Below are positions 37,123 to 45,356 of a DNA stretch of 64,000 bases, one piece after another. The translations under genes were made by a program, and so were the position numbers. Source of the DNA: Brevibacillus ruminantium (GTDB taxonomy: Bacteria > Bacillota > Bacilli > Brevibacillales > Brevibacillaceae). The stretch's first letter is position 1. Every line of letters starts with the position of its first letter. The notes under the pieces were generated by a model, which was not told where the DNA came from, ran no database searches, and saw nothing but the letters and a program-made list of their open reading frames with translations. The stretch covers positions 2,119,001 through 2,183,000 of the forward strand of contig NZ_CP098755.1 of the NCBI RefSeq assembly GCF_023746555.1, read 5' to 3'.

Positions 37123-37689
37123 ATGGTAAAGAAATCCACAAAAATTGCAGTTAGCGTATTTTCCCTCGTCTCAACAATTGCGTTTTTTACTACTTCAAGT
37201 GTGTTTGCAGCATATTTAAATGGCAAGTGGGAAATATCTCCAGTTCGTTACGAGAATGTAAATCTAGAGAAAAAATATGCAGAAGTTCTTTGGGCTTCTG
37301 CTGACGCCTGGAATGGTATAGCATATAATTTGGATTTATATCCATCGACCGAGAAAAAGCCTGCTCAAATCGAGGTTCGTCACGTATCAAGAAATTCAGA
37401 CGAAAGACTTGGTCGCAGCGGAACTTATGCTGTTGGTATTCCTTATGATAAGTACGGAAACGATGATGTTCATCCTTATGCATCGGGAGATTTAATTATT
37501 GTCCGATACCTTTCCGATAAACTGGATGATCATAAAACTACAAATCTTATTATTCATGAATTTGGACATATTCTTGGATTGGCACATAATAATAAAGTCT
37601 CAATTATGAACGAAAGTTACGTATTTAAATCAAGTATTTATGGTCCCACTGCATTTGATAAAACAAATCTCATTAACTTGTATGACTAA
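37123..37689 (+). CDS. Secreted matrixin-like zinc metalloprotease
   Basis: 188 residues. The signal peptide (VKKSTKIAVSVFSLVSTIAFFTTSSVFA) probably ends at Ala-Tyr about residue 28. The active site HEFGHILGLAH (about 147-157) is the extended HExxHxxGxxH zinc motif, with Met-turn SIMNE after it, typical of M10/M57 metzincins. No propeptide or extra domain is visible. Codons are AT-rich, unlike the neighbours, which suggests transfer. GGAGG precedes the ATG. The next secreted gene follows after 30 bases. Confidence 0.82.
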   Translation: MVKKSTKIAVSVFSLVSTIAFFTTSSVFAAYLNGKWEISPVRYENVNLEKKYAEVLWASADAWNGIAYNLDLYPSTEKKPAQIEVRHVSRNSDERLGRSGTYAVGIPYDKYGNDDVHPYASGDLIIVRYLSDKLDDHKTTNLIIHEFGHILGLAHNNKVSIMNESYVFKSSIYGPTAFDKTNLINLYD

Positions 37690-37719
37690 AATAATAATAT
37701 TATTAAAGGAGTGGTACAA

Positions 37720-38304
37720 ATGAAGTTGTTTTATGGAGCAATTGTTGCTCTTGCGTTGGTTGTCGGATTTGGATCTGCAGTAGCATATAATCAAGCAAGT
37801 TCCCCCTCTTCAAAAAATCACTTTGCTATGACAAAAAGGTTTACTAGTACCGAAGAAATTGTTAATGACTCGCAATTAATCGTTCAAGGTTCTATCCCTA
37901 CACAGTACAGGGAAGAAATAGTAGACGATGTTATATATCACGCCTATCAAGTTCAAGTGAATAAAGTGTACAGCAACCTGACAAATCAAGAAATTGAAGA
38001 AGGGGATACGATAGAACTTTATCGCTTGATTGGGTTCGACAGTGGAAAAAGTATCGTTACAATTACCGAAGATGATACTCATGTTTGGGATGAAGGTGAA
38101 TATTTATTATTTTTAAATGTTGAATACGATAATGAAGATAAAGAAGTCTTTGTTCCAAATACCCCTAGCCAACTCTTTAAATTAGCTAATTCAAGAGGTA
38201 TGTTTTCGAAAGAATCAAACAATAATCAATTTGTTAATGTTTATGAATCAGAACAACTACCTAAAATTACGGAAGATGAATTGATTCAAGCGATTAAGAA
38301 ATGA
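37720..38304 (+). CDS. Exported protein of unknown function next to the metalloprotease
   Basis: 194 residues; start ATG 37720 with AAAGGAG seven bases upstream. The N-terminal hydrophobic stretch LFYGAIVALALVVGFGSAVAYNQ is a signal peptide or anchor. The mature part is acidic and beta-rich, with VNDSQLIVQGSIPTQ, YHAYQVQVNKVYSNL, GEYLLFLNVEYDNEDKE and a charged C-terminus. The strand pattern is OB- or Ig-like. I do not recognise a family. AT-rich codon use matches the metalloprotease; a substrate, inhibitor or accessory role is possible only by context. Confidence 0.65.
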   Translation: MKLFYGAIVALALVVGFGSAVAYNQASSPSSKNHFAMTKRFTSTEEIVNDSQLIVQGSIPTQYREEIVDDVIYHAYQVQVNKVYSNLTNQEIEEGDTIELYRLIGFDSGKSIVTITEDDTHVWDEGEYLLFLNVEYDNEDKEVFVPNTPSQLFKLANSRGMFSKESNNNQFVNVYESEQLPKITEDELIQAIKK

Positions 38305-38360
38305 AACTGTATCTTAGGAAGTCATGCCCGTTAGAGGGTCTGATGTCAAGTCATTTACAA

Positions 38361-38624
38361 GTAACATCATTTTTACAGACGACCAACCGGATCGGCACAG
38401 AGGAGGAAACCTTCTTTTTCGGAGAAAGCGCCGCTGCTGATCCGTTTGGACGCCTGCTTGTCCTCGGGGATCAGTGCGAGTCGGGGTATCTCATTCATTT
38501 TGATCTCGAAAAGATCAGGGAGGCGAGAGGTATGCCTCATTATTTGCGGCACAGGCGGCCGGCCTCCTATGTCCCGCTGGCTGAGTCCAGGGAGGAAAAC
38601 GCAGCGGAAATTTGCTCGTCGTAG
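38361..38624 (+). pseudogene. C-terminal stump of a carbon-nitrogen hydrolase (nitrilase superfamily)
   Basis: The frame reads LQTTNRIGTEEETFFFGESAAADPFGRLLV then IHFDLEKIREARGMPHYLRHRRPASY. This is the last third of nitrilase-superfamily enzymes (NRxG ... GxSxxxDPxGxxL ... DLExxxxxRxxxPxxxxRRPxxY). The part with the catalytic Glu, Lys and Cys is missing. Upstream lies the AT-rich metalloprotease DNA, and GC rises sharply at the junction, so insertion or deletion probably destroyed the gene. A short in-frame upstream extension overlaps the previous stop. It has no evident ribosome site of its own. Confidence 0.7.
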
Positions 38625-38661
38625 GCTGGTCAGCCGCCCGTCGTTCATATCGTCACAGGAG

Positions 38662-38697
38662 AGCAGGGGAGTCGTGCAGACCCCTCTGCTTGTTTTT
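38662..38697 (+). terminator. Terminator of the broken hydrolase gene
   Basis: AGCAGGGG pairs with CCCCTCTGCT (one bulge), followed by TGTTTTTG. It survives although the gene body is truncated. Confidence 0.65.
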
Positions 38698-38856
38698 GTT
38701 GTCTCCCATTTTTGCTGTCTCCGTTTTGGAAAAATGGGTTTGCTCTTTTTCTCTTTCACAGCCGATCAATCACCTTTACTCCATCTGACGACCTCCTTTT
38801 TCACTTTTTCGCTCCATACCGCTATCGTTTTTGTATGTTATGAAGCAGCAGCAAAG

Positions 38857-38940
38857 TAGGTGAAAGCCCAGTTTCACCGGCAGGAACCTATAGCGCTTTC
38901 AAAGGCGGTAAGATACAATGGGAGTGAACCTTTGCGGGTG
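38857..38940 (+). promoter_or_regulatory. Structured leader of sdaAB, class unknown
   Basis: A perfect hairpin GGTGAAA-GCCCAG-TTTCACC is closed by TAGG/CCTA. It is followed by GCTTTC/AAAGGC and GGGT-GCAG-AACCC elements up to about 38952, ending 10-20 bases before the AGGAGGAG ribosome site. It does not match glycine, T-box, cobalamin or lysine riboswitch cores that I know. It may be a regulatory RNA for serine deaminase expression. The preceding 38698-38856 shows nothing else. Confidence 0.4.
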
Positions 38941-38972
38941 CAGAACCCCTTGGAATTCAGGAGGAGAACTGG

Positions 38973-39638
38973 GTGAAATATAAAAGTGTATTTGACATAA
39001 TCGGTCCCGTCATGGTGGGACCGTCAAGCTCTCATACAGCCGGCGCGGCCCGGATCGGACGGATGGCCCGCAAGCTCCTGGGCAGTCAGCCAAAAACAGC
39101 GGAGATCACCTTTTACGGGTCCTTCGCCAAGACCTACAAGGGGCATGGCTCCGATGTGGCAACGGTGGCCGGAATTCTCGATTTCGACACGTTTGATCTG
39201 CGTTTGAAAGACTCCTTGCAGATCGCCAAAGATTTGGGCATCGATGTGCGAATCGACACCTCCGACGAGCTGACTGGCCACCCCAACACGTCCCGGGTTC
39301 GCCTCGGCCATGATGAGAAGCAGGTGGAAGTGGTCGGCGTCTCGATCGGCGGCGGAAAGATTGAAGTGATCGAGATCAATGGCTTTACTTTCCAGCTCGG
39401 CTTCGATTCACCGACCCTGATGGTGCTGCATGAAGACCGCTTCGGCATGATTGCCGGTGTGGCCAAGGTACTGAAGGAGCATCGGATCAATGTAGGACTG
39501 ATGGAGGTTTCCCGGCATGAGCGCGGTTCGCGCGCCCTGATGGCGATTGAGACGGACGCGCTGGTGTTGCCCGAGGTCTTGGCCGAAATCAGAGCGATCC
39601 CGCATATTTTTGACGTCTCGCTGCTGTCATTGCAATAG
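38973..39638 (+). CDS. sdaAB: L-serine dehydratase, beta subunit
   Basis: 221 residues from GTG with AGGAGGAG upstream. KSVFDIIGPVMVGPSSSHTAGAARIGRMAR is the SdaAB signature with the SSSHT substrate loop. FYGSFAKTYKGHGSD follows, and a C-terminal ACT domain (about 148-221) starts at LMVLHEDRFGMIAGVAKVL. With SdaAA it deaminates serine to pyruvate. The alpha gene follows after 26 bases. Confidence 0.95.
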   Translation: MKYKSVFDIIGPVMVGPSSSHTAGAARIGRMARKLLGSQPKTAEITFYGSFAKTYKGHGSDVATVAGILDFDTFDLRLKDSLQIAKDLGIDVRIDTSDELTGHPNTSRVRLGHDEKQVEVVGVSIGGGKIEVIEINGFTFQLGFDSPTLMVLHEDRFGMIAGVAKVLKEHRINVGLMEVSRHERGSRALMAIETDALVLPEVLAEIRAIPHIFDVSLLSLQ

Positions 39639-39664
39639 AGCGGGATCAGGAGGGAAGTGACAAC

Positions 39665-40552
39665 ATGTTTCGTAATGTAGCGGAGCTCGTAGAACTGGCC
39701 GAGTCCCAGGGAAAAAAGATTTCGCAGGTGATGATCGAAGCGGAGATGGAGGTTTCCCAGCGGACGCGAGAGGCCATTTTAACGGATATGTACACCAATC
39801 TGGACGTGATGGAAAAAGCGGTTCGGCGCGGGCTGACGGAAGACATCCGCTCGCACAGCGGGCTTACCGGCGGCGATGCGAAGAGACTGCAGGAGTACAT
39901 GCAGACAAAGCCTTTTCTGTCTGGGCCGACACTGCTGAATGCAGTCTCCATGTCTGTGGCTGTAAATGAAGTGAACGCCGCCATGGGCACGATTGTGGCG
40001 ACTCCGACTGCAGGTGCCTGCGGGATTGTGCCGGGTACGCTATTTGCGGTATCCGACAAGCTCCAGCCGGCCCGCGAAGAGATGGTCAACTATCTCTTTA
40101 CTGCGGGGGCCATCGGTTACTGCATCGCCAACAACGCCTTTATCTCCGGCGCCGCTGGCGGCTGCCAGGCAGAGGTTGGCTCTGCGACAGCGATGGCGGC
40201 TGCGGCGATTGTCGAGATGGCGGGCGGTACGCCGGAGCAGTCTGCACAAGCCGTAGCGATCGCGCTGAAAAATATGCTTGGTCTGGTCTGTGACCCCGTG
40301 GCCGGACTGGTAGAGGTTCCTTGCGTCAAACGCAATGCGATGGGGGCGGCTATCGCAACGGTCGCTGCCGATATGGCACTGGCCGGCATCAAGAGTGTGG
40401 TGCCGACCGACGAAGTGATTGAGGCGATGTACCGGATTGGCTGCGCGATGCCGACCACGCTCAAGGAGACCGCACAGGGAGGCTTGGCCGCTACGCAGAC
40501 CGGGCGTCAGATTGAGGCCAAAATCTTCGGTGTGCAGTTGGCGAAGAAATGA
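39665..40552 (+). CDS. sdaAA: L-serine dehydratase, iron-sulfur alpha subunit
   Basis: 295 residues. Cysteines in TAGACGIVPGTL, AAGGCQAEVG, GLVCDPVAGLVEVPCVKRN provide the [4Fe-4S] ligands. AFISGAAGGCQ and NAAMGTIVATPTAGA are family blocks. The stop overlaps the recG start as ATGA, the same sdaAB-sdaAA-recG order as in B. subtilis. Confidence 0.95.
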   Translation: MFRNVAELVELAESQGKKISQVMIEAEMEVSQRTREAILTDMYTNLDVMEKAVRRGLTEDIRSHSGLTGGDAKRLQEYMQTKPFLSGPTLLNAVSMSVAVNEVNAAMGTIVATPTAGACGIVPGTLFAVSDKLQPAREEMVNYLFTAGAIGYCIANNAFISGAAGGCQAEVGSATAMAAAAIVEMAGGTPEQSAQAVAIALKNMLGLVCDPVAGLVEVPCVKRNAMGAAIATVAADMALAGIKSVVPTDEVIEAMYRIGCAMPTTLKETAQGGLAATQTGRQIEAKIFGVQLAKK

Positions 40553-42603
40553 ACGATTGGTATGACGCGCCCGTCTCGCTTTTGCACGGGGTAGGCGAGG
40601 AGCGGGCCAAGGCTTTTGCCGGTCTGGGCATTACCAGTGTGGGAAAGCTGCTGGAGTATTTTCCCTCTCGTTATGAGGATTACCGCGTGCGCGATTTGAC
40701 AGAGGTCAAGGATGGAGAGAGGGTAACGCTGGCAGGGATTGTCTACGGCGAACCCTCTGTTCGTTTTTACGGCAAGCGAAAATCGCGCCTTTCGGTAAAG
40801 CTGGTGATGGACAGAGTGGTGGTCACGGCTGTCTGGTTTAATCAAACCTTTGTCAAAAGCAGGCTGTCGCCCGGAAAAGAGATTCTCGTCACGGGAAAGT
40901 GGGACAAGCACAAGCTGCAGATTACCGTCAGCGAAATGACGGAGACGGATTCGGACCGGGCGCAAAAAAGAGGCGAGCTGGCACCGATCTACCCGCTGGG
41001 CGGCGATGTGACCCATACGCTGCTGCGCAAGACGATCCAGCAGGGATTGCGGCAGTACGGGGAGCAAATCCCGGAAATTCTGCCGCCGGACATCGTCAGT
41101 CGCTATCGGCTGATGTCGCGACCCGCTGCTATCCACTCGATCCATTTTCCGGCTGACGCCGAGGAGGGGCGACAAGCCCGCCGCCGCATCATGTTTGAGG
41201 AGCTGTTTTTGTTCCAGCTCAAAATGCAGGCGCTTCGCCGAATTACCCGCGAGCAGACAGAAGGGGTGGCGCTCTCTATCCCGATGGACGAGGTGCGCTC
41301 CTTTGTGCGGGCTTTGCCGTTTCCCCTCACGGATGCCCAAAAGCGTGTGATCAAGGAGATTCTCACAGATATGCGGGCCCCTTATGCGATGAACCGGCTG
41401 CTCCAGGGTGATGTGGGATCGGGGAAAACGGTGGTGGCAGCGATTGCCTTGTTTTCGGCTGTCAAAGCCGGGTACCAAGGGGCATTGATGGTGCCGACAG
41501 AGATTCTGGCCGAGCAGCATCTACAGTCACTTACGTCGCTGCTTTCCCCGTACGGCATTCAAGTCTCGCTTTTGTCCGGCTCGCTGACAGCTAAACGGCG
41601 GCGCGAAGTGATCGGAGAATTGCAAATGGGTCTGACTGATGTCGTCGTCGGGACGCATGCCCTGATTCAAGAAGATGTCTACTTTTCCAAGCTGGGGCTG
41701 GTCATTACGGATGAACAGCATCGGTTTGGTGTAGAACAAAGGCGGATTTTACGAAACAAAGGCCTTTCCCCGGACGTGCTGTTCATGACCGCTACGCCTA
41801 TTCCGCGAACGCTGGCAATCACGGCCTTTGGCGATATGGATGTCTCGACGATCGACCAGATGCCGGCGGGCCGCAAACCGATCGAGACGACCTGGAAAAA
41901 GCATGAGCAGTTCCATCAGGTGCTGGAGCAAATGCGCAGTGAATTGCGAAAGGGCAGACAGGCCTATGTGATCTGTCCGTTGATCGAGGAGTCGGAAAAG
42001 CTGGATGTGCAAAACGCCATTGATGTCCATACCCAGCTGTCCCAAGTGTTTTCGGAATATGGGGTAGGGCTGATGCACGGTCGCCTTCCCGCGAAGGAAA
42101 AGGATGCGGTGATGCAGGCCTTTCTCTCTGGGGAGTATGCGGTTCTCGTCTCGACCACAGTCGTAGAGGTAGGGGTCAACGTGCCCAATGCGACGTTTAT
42201 GGTGGTCTATGATGCCGAGCGGTTCGGGCTGGCGCAGCTGCATCAGCTGCGCGGGCGTGTCGGGCGCGGCTCCGATCAGTCGTATTGTGTACTGATTGCC
42301 GATCCCAAAACGGAAATCGGGAAAGAGCGAATGCGCGTCATGTGCGAAACGACAGACGGTTTTGAACTCTCCCGCCGCGATCTGGAGCTGCGCGGTCCCG
42401 GTGACTTTTTCGGAACCAAGCAGAGCGGTCTGCCCGAATTTAAAGTGGCGGACTTGATGAGTGATTTCAAAGCGCTGGAGGTTGCCCGCCAGGAGACGGC
42501 CTCTCTGGTAGAGAGGGATGAGTTTTGGAGGGCGGAGCAGTATTTCTGGCTGCGCGAATACTTGAAGCGCGAGGGAGTTTTGGACGGGATTGTGTTTGAC
42601 TGA
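40549..42603 (+). CDS. recG: ATP-dependent DNA helicase RecG
   Basis: 684 residues. An N-terminal wedge/OB domain (about 60-150, YEDYRVRDLTEVKDGERVTLAGIV) precedes the helicase core: GDVGSGKTVVAAIAL (about 287), DEQHRFGVEQR (about 387), TATPIPRTLA, and LRGRVGRGSDQSYC. It remodels stalled forks and Holliday junctions. In B. subtilis fapR-plsX-fabD follow; here the conserved order ends. Confidence 0.96.
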   Translation: MNDWYDAPVSLLHGVGEERAKAFAGLGITSVGKLLEYFPSRYEDYRVRDLTEVKDGERVTLAGIVYGEPSVRFYGKRKSRLSVKLVMDRVVVTAVWFNQTFVKSRLSPGKEILVTGKWDKHKLQITVSEMTETDSDRAQKRGELAPIYPLGGDVTHTLLRKTIQQGLRQYGEQIPEILPPDIVSRYRLMSRPAAIHSIHFPADAEEGRQARRRIMFEELFLFQLKMQALRRITREQTEGVALSIPMDEVRSFVRALPFPLTDAQKRVIKEILTDMRAPYAMNRLLQGDVGSGKTVVAAIALFSAVKAGYQGALMVPTEILAEQHLQSLTSLLSPYGIQVSLLSGSLTAKRRREVIGELQMGLTDVVVGTHALIQEDVYFSKLGLVITDEQHRFGVEQRRILRNKGLSPDVLFMTATPIPRTLAITAFGDMDVSTIDQMPAGRKPIETTWKKHEQFHQVLEQMRSELRKGRQAYVICPLIEESEKLDVQNAIDVHTQLSQVFSEYGVGLMHGRLPAKEKDAVMQAFLSGEYAVLVSTTVVEVGVNVPNATFMVVYDAERFGLAQLHQLRGRVGRGSDQSYCVLIADPKTEIGKERMRVMCETTDGFELSRRDLELRGPGDFFGTKQSGLPEFKVADLMSDFKALEVARQETASLVERDEFWRAEQYFWLREYLKREGVLDGIVFD

Positions 42604-42713
42604 TGCGAGCGGTTCGTACTGGCTTTCTGTGGGATAGTCTTGGGGCCGTGGTCCAAAAAAGTGAAGCCTTTCTGGGAAAAATGGGACTTAGCTTGTCCTC
42701 TATGCACGGTGGT

Positions 42714-42744
42714 AAGCCCCTCCAATCTCGGAAGGGCTTTTTTT
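42714..42744 (+). terminator. Rho-independent terminator after recG
   Basis: AAGCCC(CTCC) pairs with (GGAA)GGGCTT, followed by seven T residues. Confidence 0.75.
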
Positions 42745-42828
42745 CTGTTAACAGATACTGTAACTTATCGCCTGTCCCTGCCGTCTAATGGAAAAATACA
42801 GTTGCCAAAAAGAAGGAGAGTCATAAGG

Positions 42829-44391
42829 ATGTTTCGTTCAAAGGGATTCGTGTGGCTCCTGCTCGGAACACTGCTTTTGTCAGGGTGCAGTTTGCCTACG
42901 GAGGGCTCCCCTGTCTCTCAGGATCAGGCGCCGCCACAAGCCGGTTTGCCGCCCTCAGCGGGGGAAAAGCCGACGGATGAAGGCTCGGGGGCGTCGGTGC
43001 CAGGTGCTTCCGCAAACGAGTGGCAGATACAAGAAATTCCATTTGACTATGCCGCGATGAAAGATGCGGTGGTGATCCGCCTTGACGAAGAACCGAGGCT
43101 GCAATCGCCGATCCGCACTGTTGTCGGGATGGGGCCCCAGACCTTTACGCTGTTTTTCCGCGAAGCCATGGATCGAAAAAGTGTGGAGGAAGCGATTGTC
43201 GCCCAGGCGAAGGAGGAGAACAACGGTGACTGGTTTGTCCACCCGGACTTTGAATTTCGCTGGGTCCATGACAAACAGCTTCATCTGCGTGCGACCCCAC
43301 AGGAAAAAGTGACAGGGATGGGAATCGAGTATCGGCTGGCTGTAAACGGGGCACGCACCAAGTCCGGACAGGTGCTTGCTAAGTCGCCGGACTTGTTCGC
43401 GCTTGTCCTGCCGCCCAATCAAGTATGGCGGATGTCCCTCGATGGCCAGGTCAGAGAGAAGCTCAGTCAATTTCCGATTCATTATTTGAGTGAGCCGTTC
43501 CTTGATGAGGAGCAGCGCTATTTATTTCTCAGGCGTTACACTCACTACTGTGAATGCGATGGTCTCCATCCTCTATTGTATGCGATCTACGACGTGCAGG
43601 AGAAAACCATGACCCACTATCCTGTCGAGCTGATGACGACATATCGGGGAGAAGGCCGATTTTATGTGGATCGGCGCGGTTTTTTTTATGCGGAGCCGGA
43701 TAAAGGCGTGAAGGTGCCCGAGGTTGAGGGTGTCAGCCGGATCGAAATCGATGGTTATGTTCACGGGGCAAGCTTTAGCCGCGACCGTAGCAAGCTGCTG
43801 ATGGCTGTGGGGACAGAGGAGCAGAAGCAGGATTTCGACCTGTTGATCGTGCAGCTTGAAAGCGGTCAGCAGCGCCGATTCGCCGGGGTTCTGAAGGGCA
43901 CTGTACCTACCAGTGAAATGGATGGAGCGGTAATTCCTATTGATCTGCAGGATGATGGAAAACAGGTAATCATTCGCATGAGGAAACACGAAGAGAGTTT
44001 TGAAGAACTGGTCCATCGCTTTGATTGGGGGACAAAGACGATCAGTCTTTGGAATCCGCCTGTGGTAAAGCAAGGCTGGTCGGGCTATCTGCAAACCGAT
44101 GACGGGATGTATCAGATGTTTTGGAACGGGGGTTTTTATAAAGGTACTACTCACGTGGCCGATTTTATGGGGGAAGGGGTATGGCTTCCAAGCAGTCACC
44201 GGTTCCTGTTTGCCAAGTACAAGGACAGCGAACATGGGAGCTTTATGAATCTCAATGTGTTTGACGCTGATCGGAACAAGACGGAGACGCTGCTTGAAGA
44301 CTTGCAGCCTGGGCTTGACATTTTGGGAGTAAGCCGGGACAGCAAGTGGGTGTATCTGCTGAGCCTTTATGATTTGCAGAAACCCGAATGA
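42829..44391 (+). CDS. Large lipoprotein with probable beta-propeller domain
   Basis: 520 residues from ATG 42829, with AAGGAGAG upstream. The lipoprotein signal ends in LLLSGC (Cys20), followed by a Pro/Gly/Ser linker to about residue 65. An N-terminal Ig-like Big_5 type region (TFTLFFREAMDRKSVEEAIVAQ, then HPDFEFRWVHDKQLHL) resembles bacterial Ig-like domains of surface proteins. Residues from about 205 contain repeated strands with SRDRSKLLMAVG and SRDSKWVYLLSLYD, suggesting a WD40/TolB-like propeller. The precise function is unknown; it would sit on the outer membrane face. Confidence 0.7.
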   Translation: MFRSKGFVWLLLGTLLLSGCSLPTEGSPVSQDQAPPQAGLPPSAGEKPTDEGSGASVPGASANEWQIQEIPFDYAAMKDAVVIRLDEEPRLQSPIRTVVGMGPQTFTLFFREAMDRKSVEEAIVAQAKEENNGDWFVHPDFEFRWVHDKQLHLRATPQEKVTGMGIEYRLAVNGARTKSGQVLAKSPDLFALVLPPNQVWRMSLDGQVREKLSQFPIHYLSEPFLDEEQRYLFLRRYTHYCECDGLHPLLYAIYDVQEKTMTHYPVELMTTYRGEGRFYVDRRGFFYAEPDKGVKVPEVEGVSRIEIDGYVHGASFSRDRSKLLMAVGTEEQKQDFDLLIVQLESGQQRRFAGVLKGTVPTSEMDGAVIPIDLQDDGKQVIIRMRKHEESFEELVHRFDWGTKTISLWNPPVVKQGWSGYLQTDDGMYQMFWNGGFYKGTTHVADFMGEGVWLPSSHRFLFAKYKDSEHGSFMNLNVFDADRNKTETLLEDLQPGLDILGVSRDSKWVYLLSLYDLQKPE

Positions 44392-44419
44392 ATAACGAAA
44401 ATAAAAAATCGCGGGTTCA

Positions 44420-44470
44420 TGAACTGCACCTCCAAATGTTAGATGTGTCTAACAAATGGGGTGCAGTTCA
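44420..44470. repeat. 51-bp palindrome resembling two abutted IS3-type ends
   Basis: The left arm begins TGAACTGCACCTCCAAATG and the right arm, read on the other strand, TGAACTGCACCCCATTTG; both continue into TTAGA(T/C). Such TGnACTGCACCCCA...TTAGACA ends are typical of IS3/IS150-type elements. With nothing between the arms it is either a collapsed element or a minimal MITE. It lies between convergent genes and might also serve as a transcription stop. Confidence 0.6.
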
Positions 44471-44577
44471 TCATTTTCCGCGTTTTTCTTTATTCTCCAA
44501 TGCGATTCAGTATGGGCAGCCGCTTTGCATAATTTTTGTGCTTTTTCGGACGATCCTGTCAAAGGCGAAAGATTCTC

Positions 44578-45093
44578 TTACAGGGACTTGCTTGTCTCGC
44601 TTCCAGCCTGACCGTCGTACTCCCGGGCCAGCAGGGAGAGAACGATCAAAGATTCATATCGATCATTTGTTTTGAGACACTCCCGCAATTTTCCCTCCAT
44701 GATAAAGCCCTCTGACAGGTAGAGCTGAAGGGCGCGTTTATTTTCCTCCTTCACGTCCAACCACAAACGGTTGGCTCCCCATTCATGAAAAGCTCGTCTT
44801 TTAATCTCCCGAAGCACCTGGCGCCCATACCCTTTTCCTTTTTCTGAAATCGTGATTCGCAGCAATTCAATACTTCCGTGCGGGTTGGTTAGTCCGGCCA
44901 GGATGACGTATCCAACCACCCGGCTGGTATCCGCTTCTTCCACAATGAGGTGGCGAATATCGGGATCAGTGAGAGAGAGCTGATGCCGCTCTTTTTCCCA
45001 CGGCAAAATGTAAACGCGGTTTTCCTCCATTTGCTCGGTTTCGTATATAGAGGGAATATCCTTGGGGGACGTTGGTCGCAGACGAATCCTCAT
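44578..45093 (-). CDS. GNAT acetyltransferase
   Basis: 171 residues from ATG 45093 behind GGAGAGGAG; an upstream extension has no support. RLRPTSPKDIPSIYETEQ opens the fold, GYVILAGL and SIELLRITISEKGKGYGRQVLREIKRRAF carry strand 4 and the acetyl-CoA pyrophosphate loop, and LWLDVKEENKRALQLYLSEGFIMEG ends it. The substrate is unknown. It is divergent from the polymerase operon, whose LexA boxes start about 190 bases away. Confidence 0.85.
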   Translation of the reverse strand: MRIRLRPTSPKDIPSIYETEQMEENRVYILPWEKERHQLSLTDPDIRHLIVEEADTSRVVGYVILAGLTNPHGSIELLRITISEKGKGYGRQVLREIKRRAFHEWGANRLWLDVKEENKRALQLYLSEGFIMEGKLRECLKTNDRYESLIVLSLLAREYDGQAGSETSKSL

Positions 45094-45285
45094 GCTTTTC
45101 TCCTCTCCTGTGTTTTCACCTGTGTTTCCCCACTGCGCCGACTGTGTAAAACGCGTTCGGTACATGCGGGGGGCGAATGTAGGCATGGCTTTTGCTCTTT
45201 GGTTGCCATGCTTACATGAGTTCTCGATAATCAGGACGACTTCCTGCAATTACCAGCCCATTTTTGCATACGACAGGTATAAAAG

Positions 45286-45299
45286 CGAACGTTTGTTTG
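45286..45299. promoter_or_regulatory. LexA (SOS) box 1
   Basis: CGAACGTTTGTTTG fits the Bacillus consensus CGAACRNRYGTTYG at all but one specified position. It lies directly upstream of a perfect TATAAT (45301-45306), so a bound repressor would block the promoter. Confidence 0.75.
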
Positions 45300-45323
45300 C
45301 TATAATAAGAACAGAGTCAGATA

Positions 45324-45337
45324 AGAACATTTGTTCC
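45324..45337. promoter_or_regulatory. LexA (SOS) box 2
   Basis: AGAACATTTGTTCC has the palindromic core GAAC-N4-GTTC, 18 bases downstream of the -10 box. Two boxes flanking the transcription start suggest tight SOS control. Confidence 0.6.
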
Positions 45338-45356
45338 TATACAGGAGATGGTTCTG

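Noticed and set aside
38840-38972. Glycine riboswitch or T-box before sdaAB
   Set aside because: Neither the glycine aptamer core nor the T-box GGGTGGNACCGCG is present; the GGGTGCAGAACCC element only resembles it superficially.
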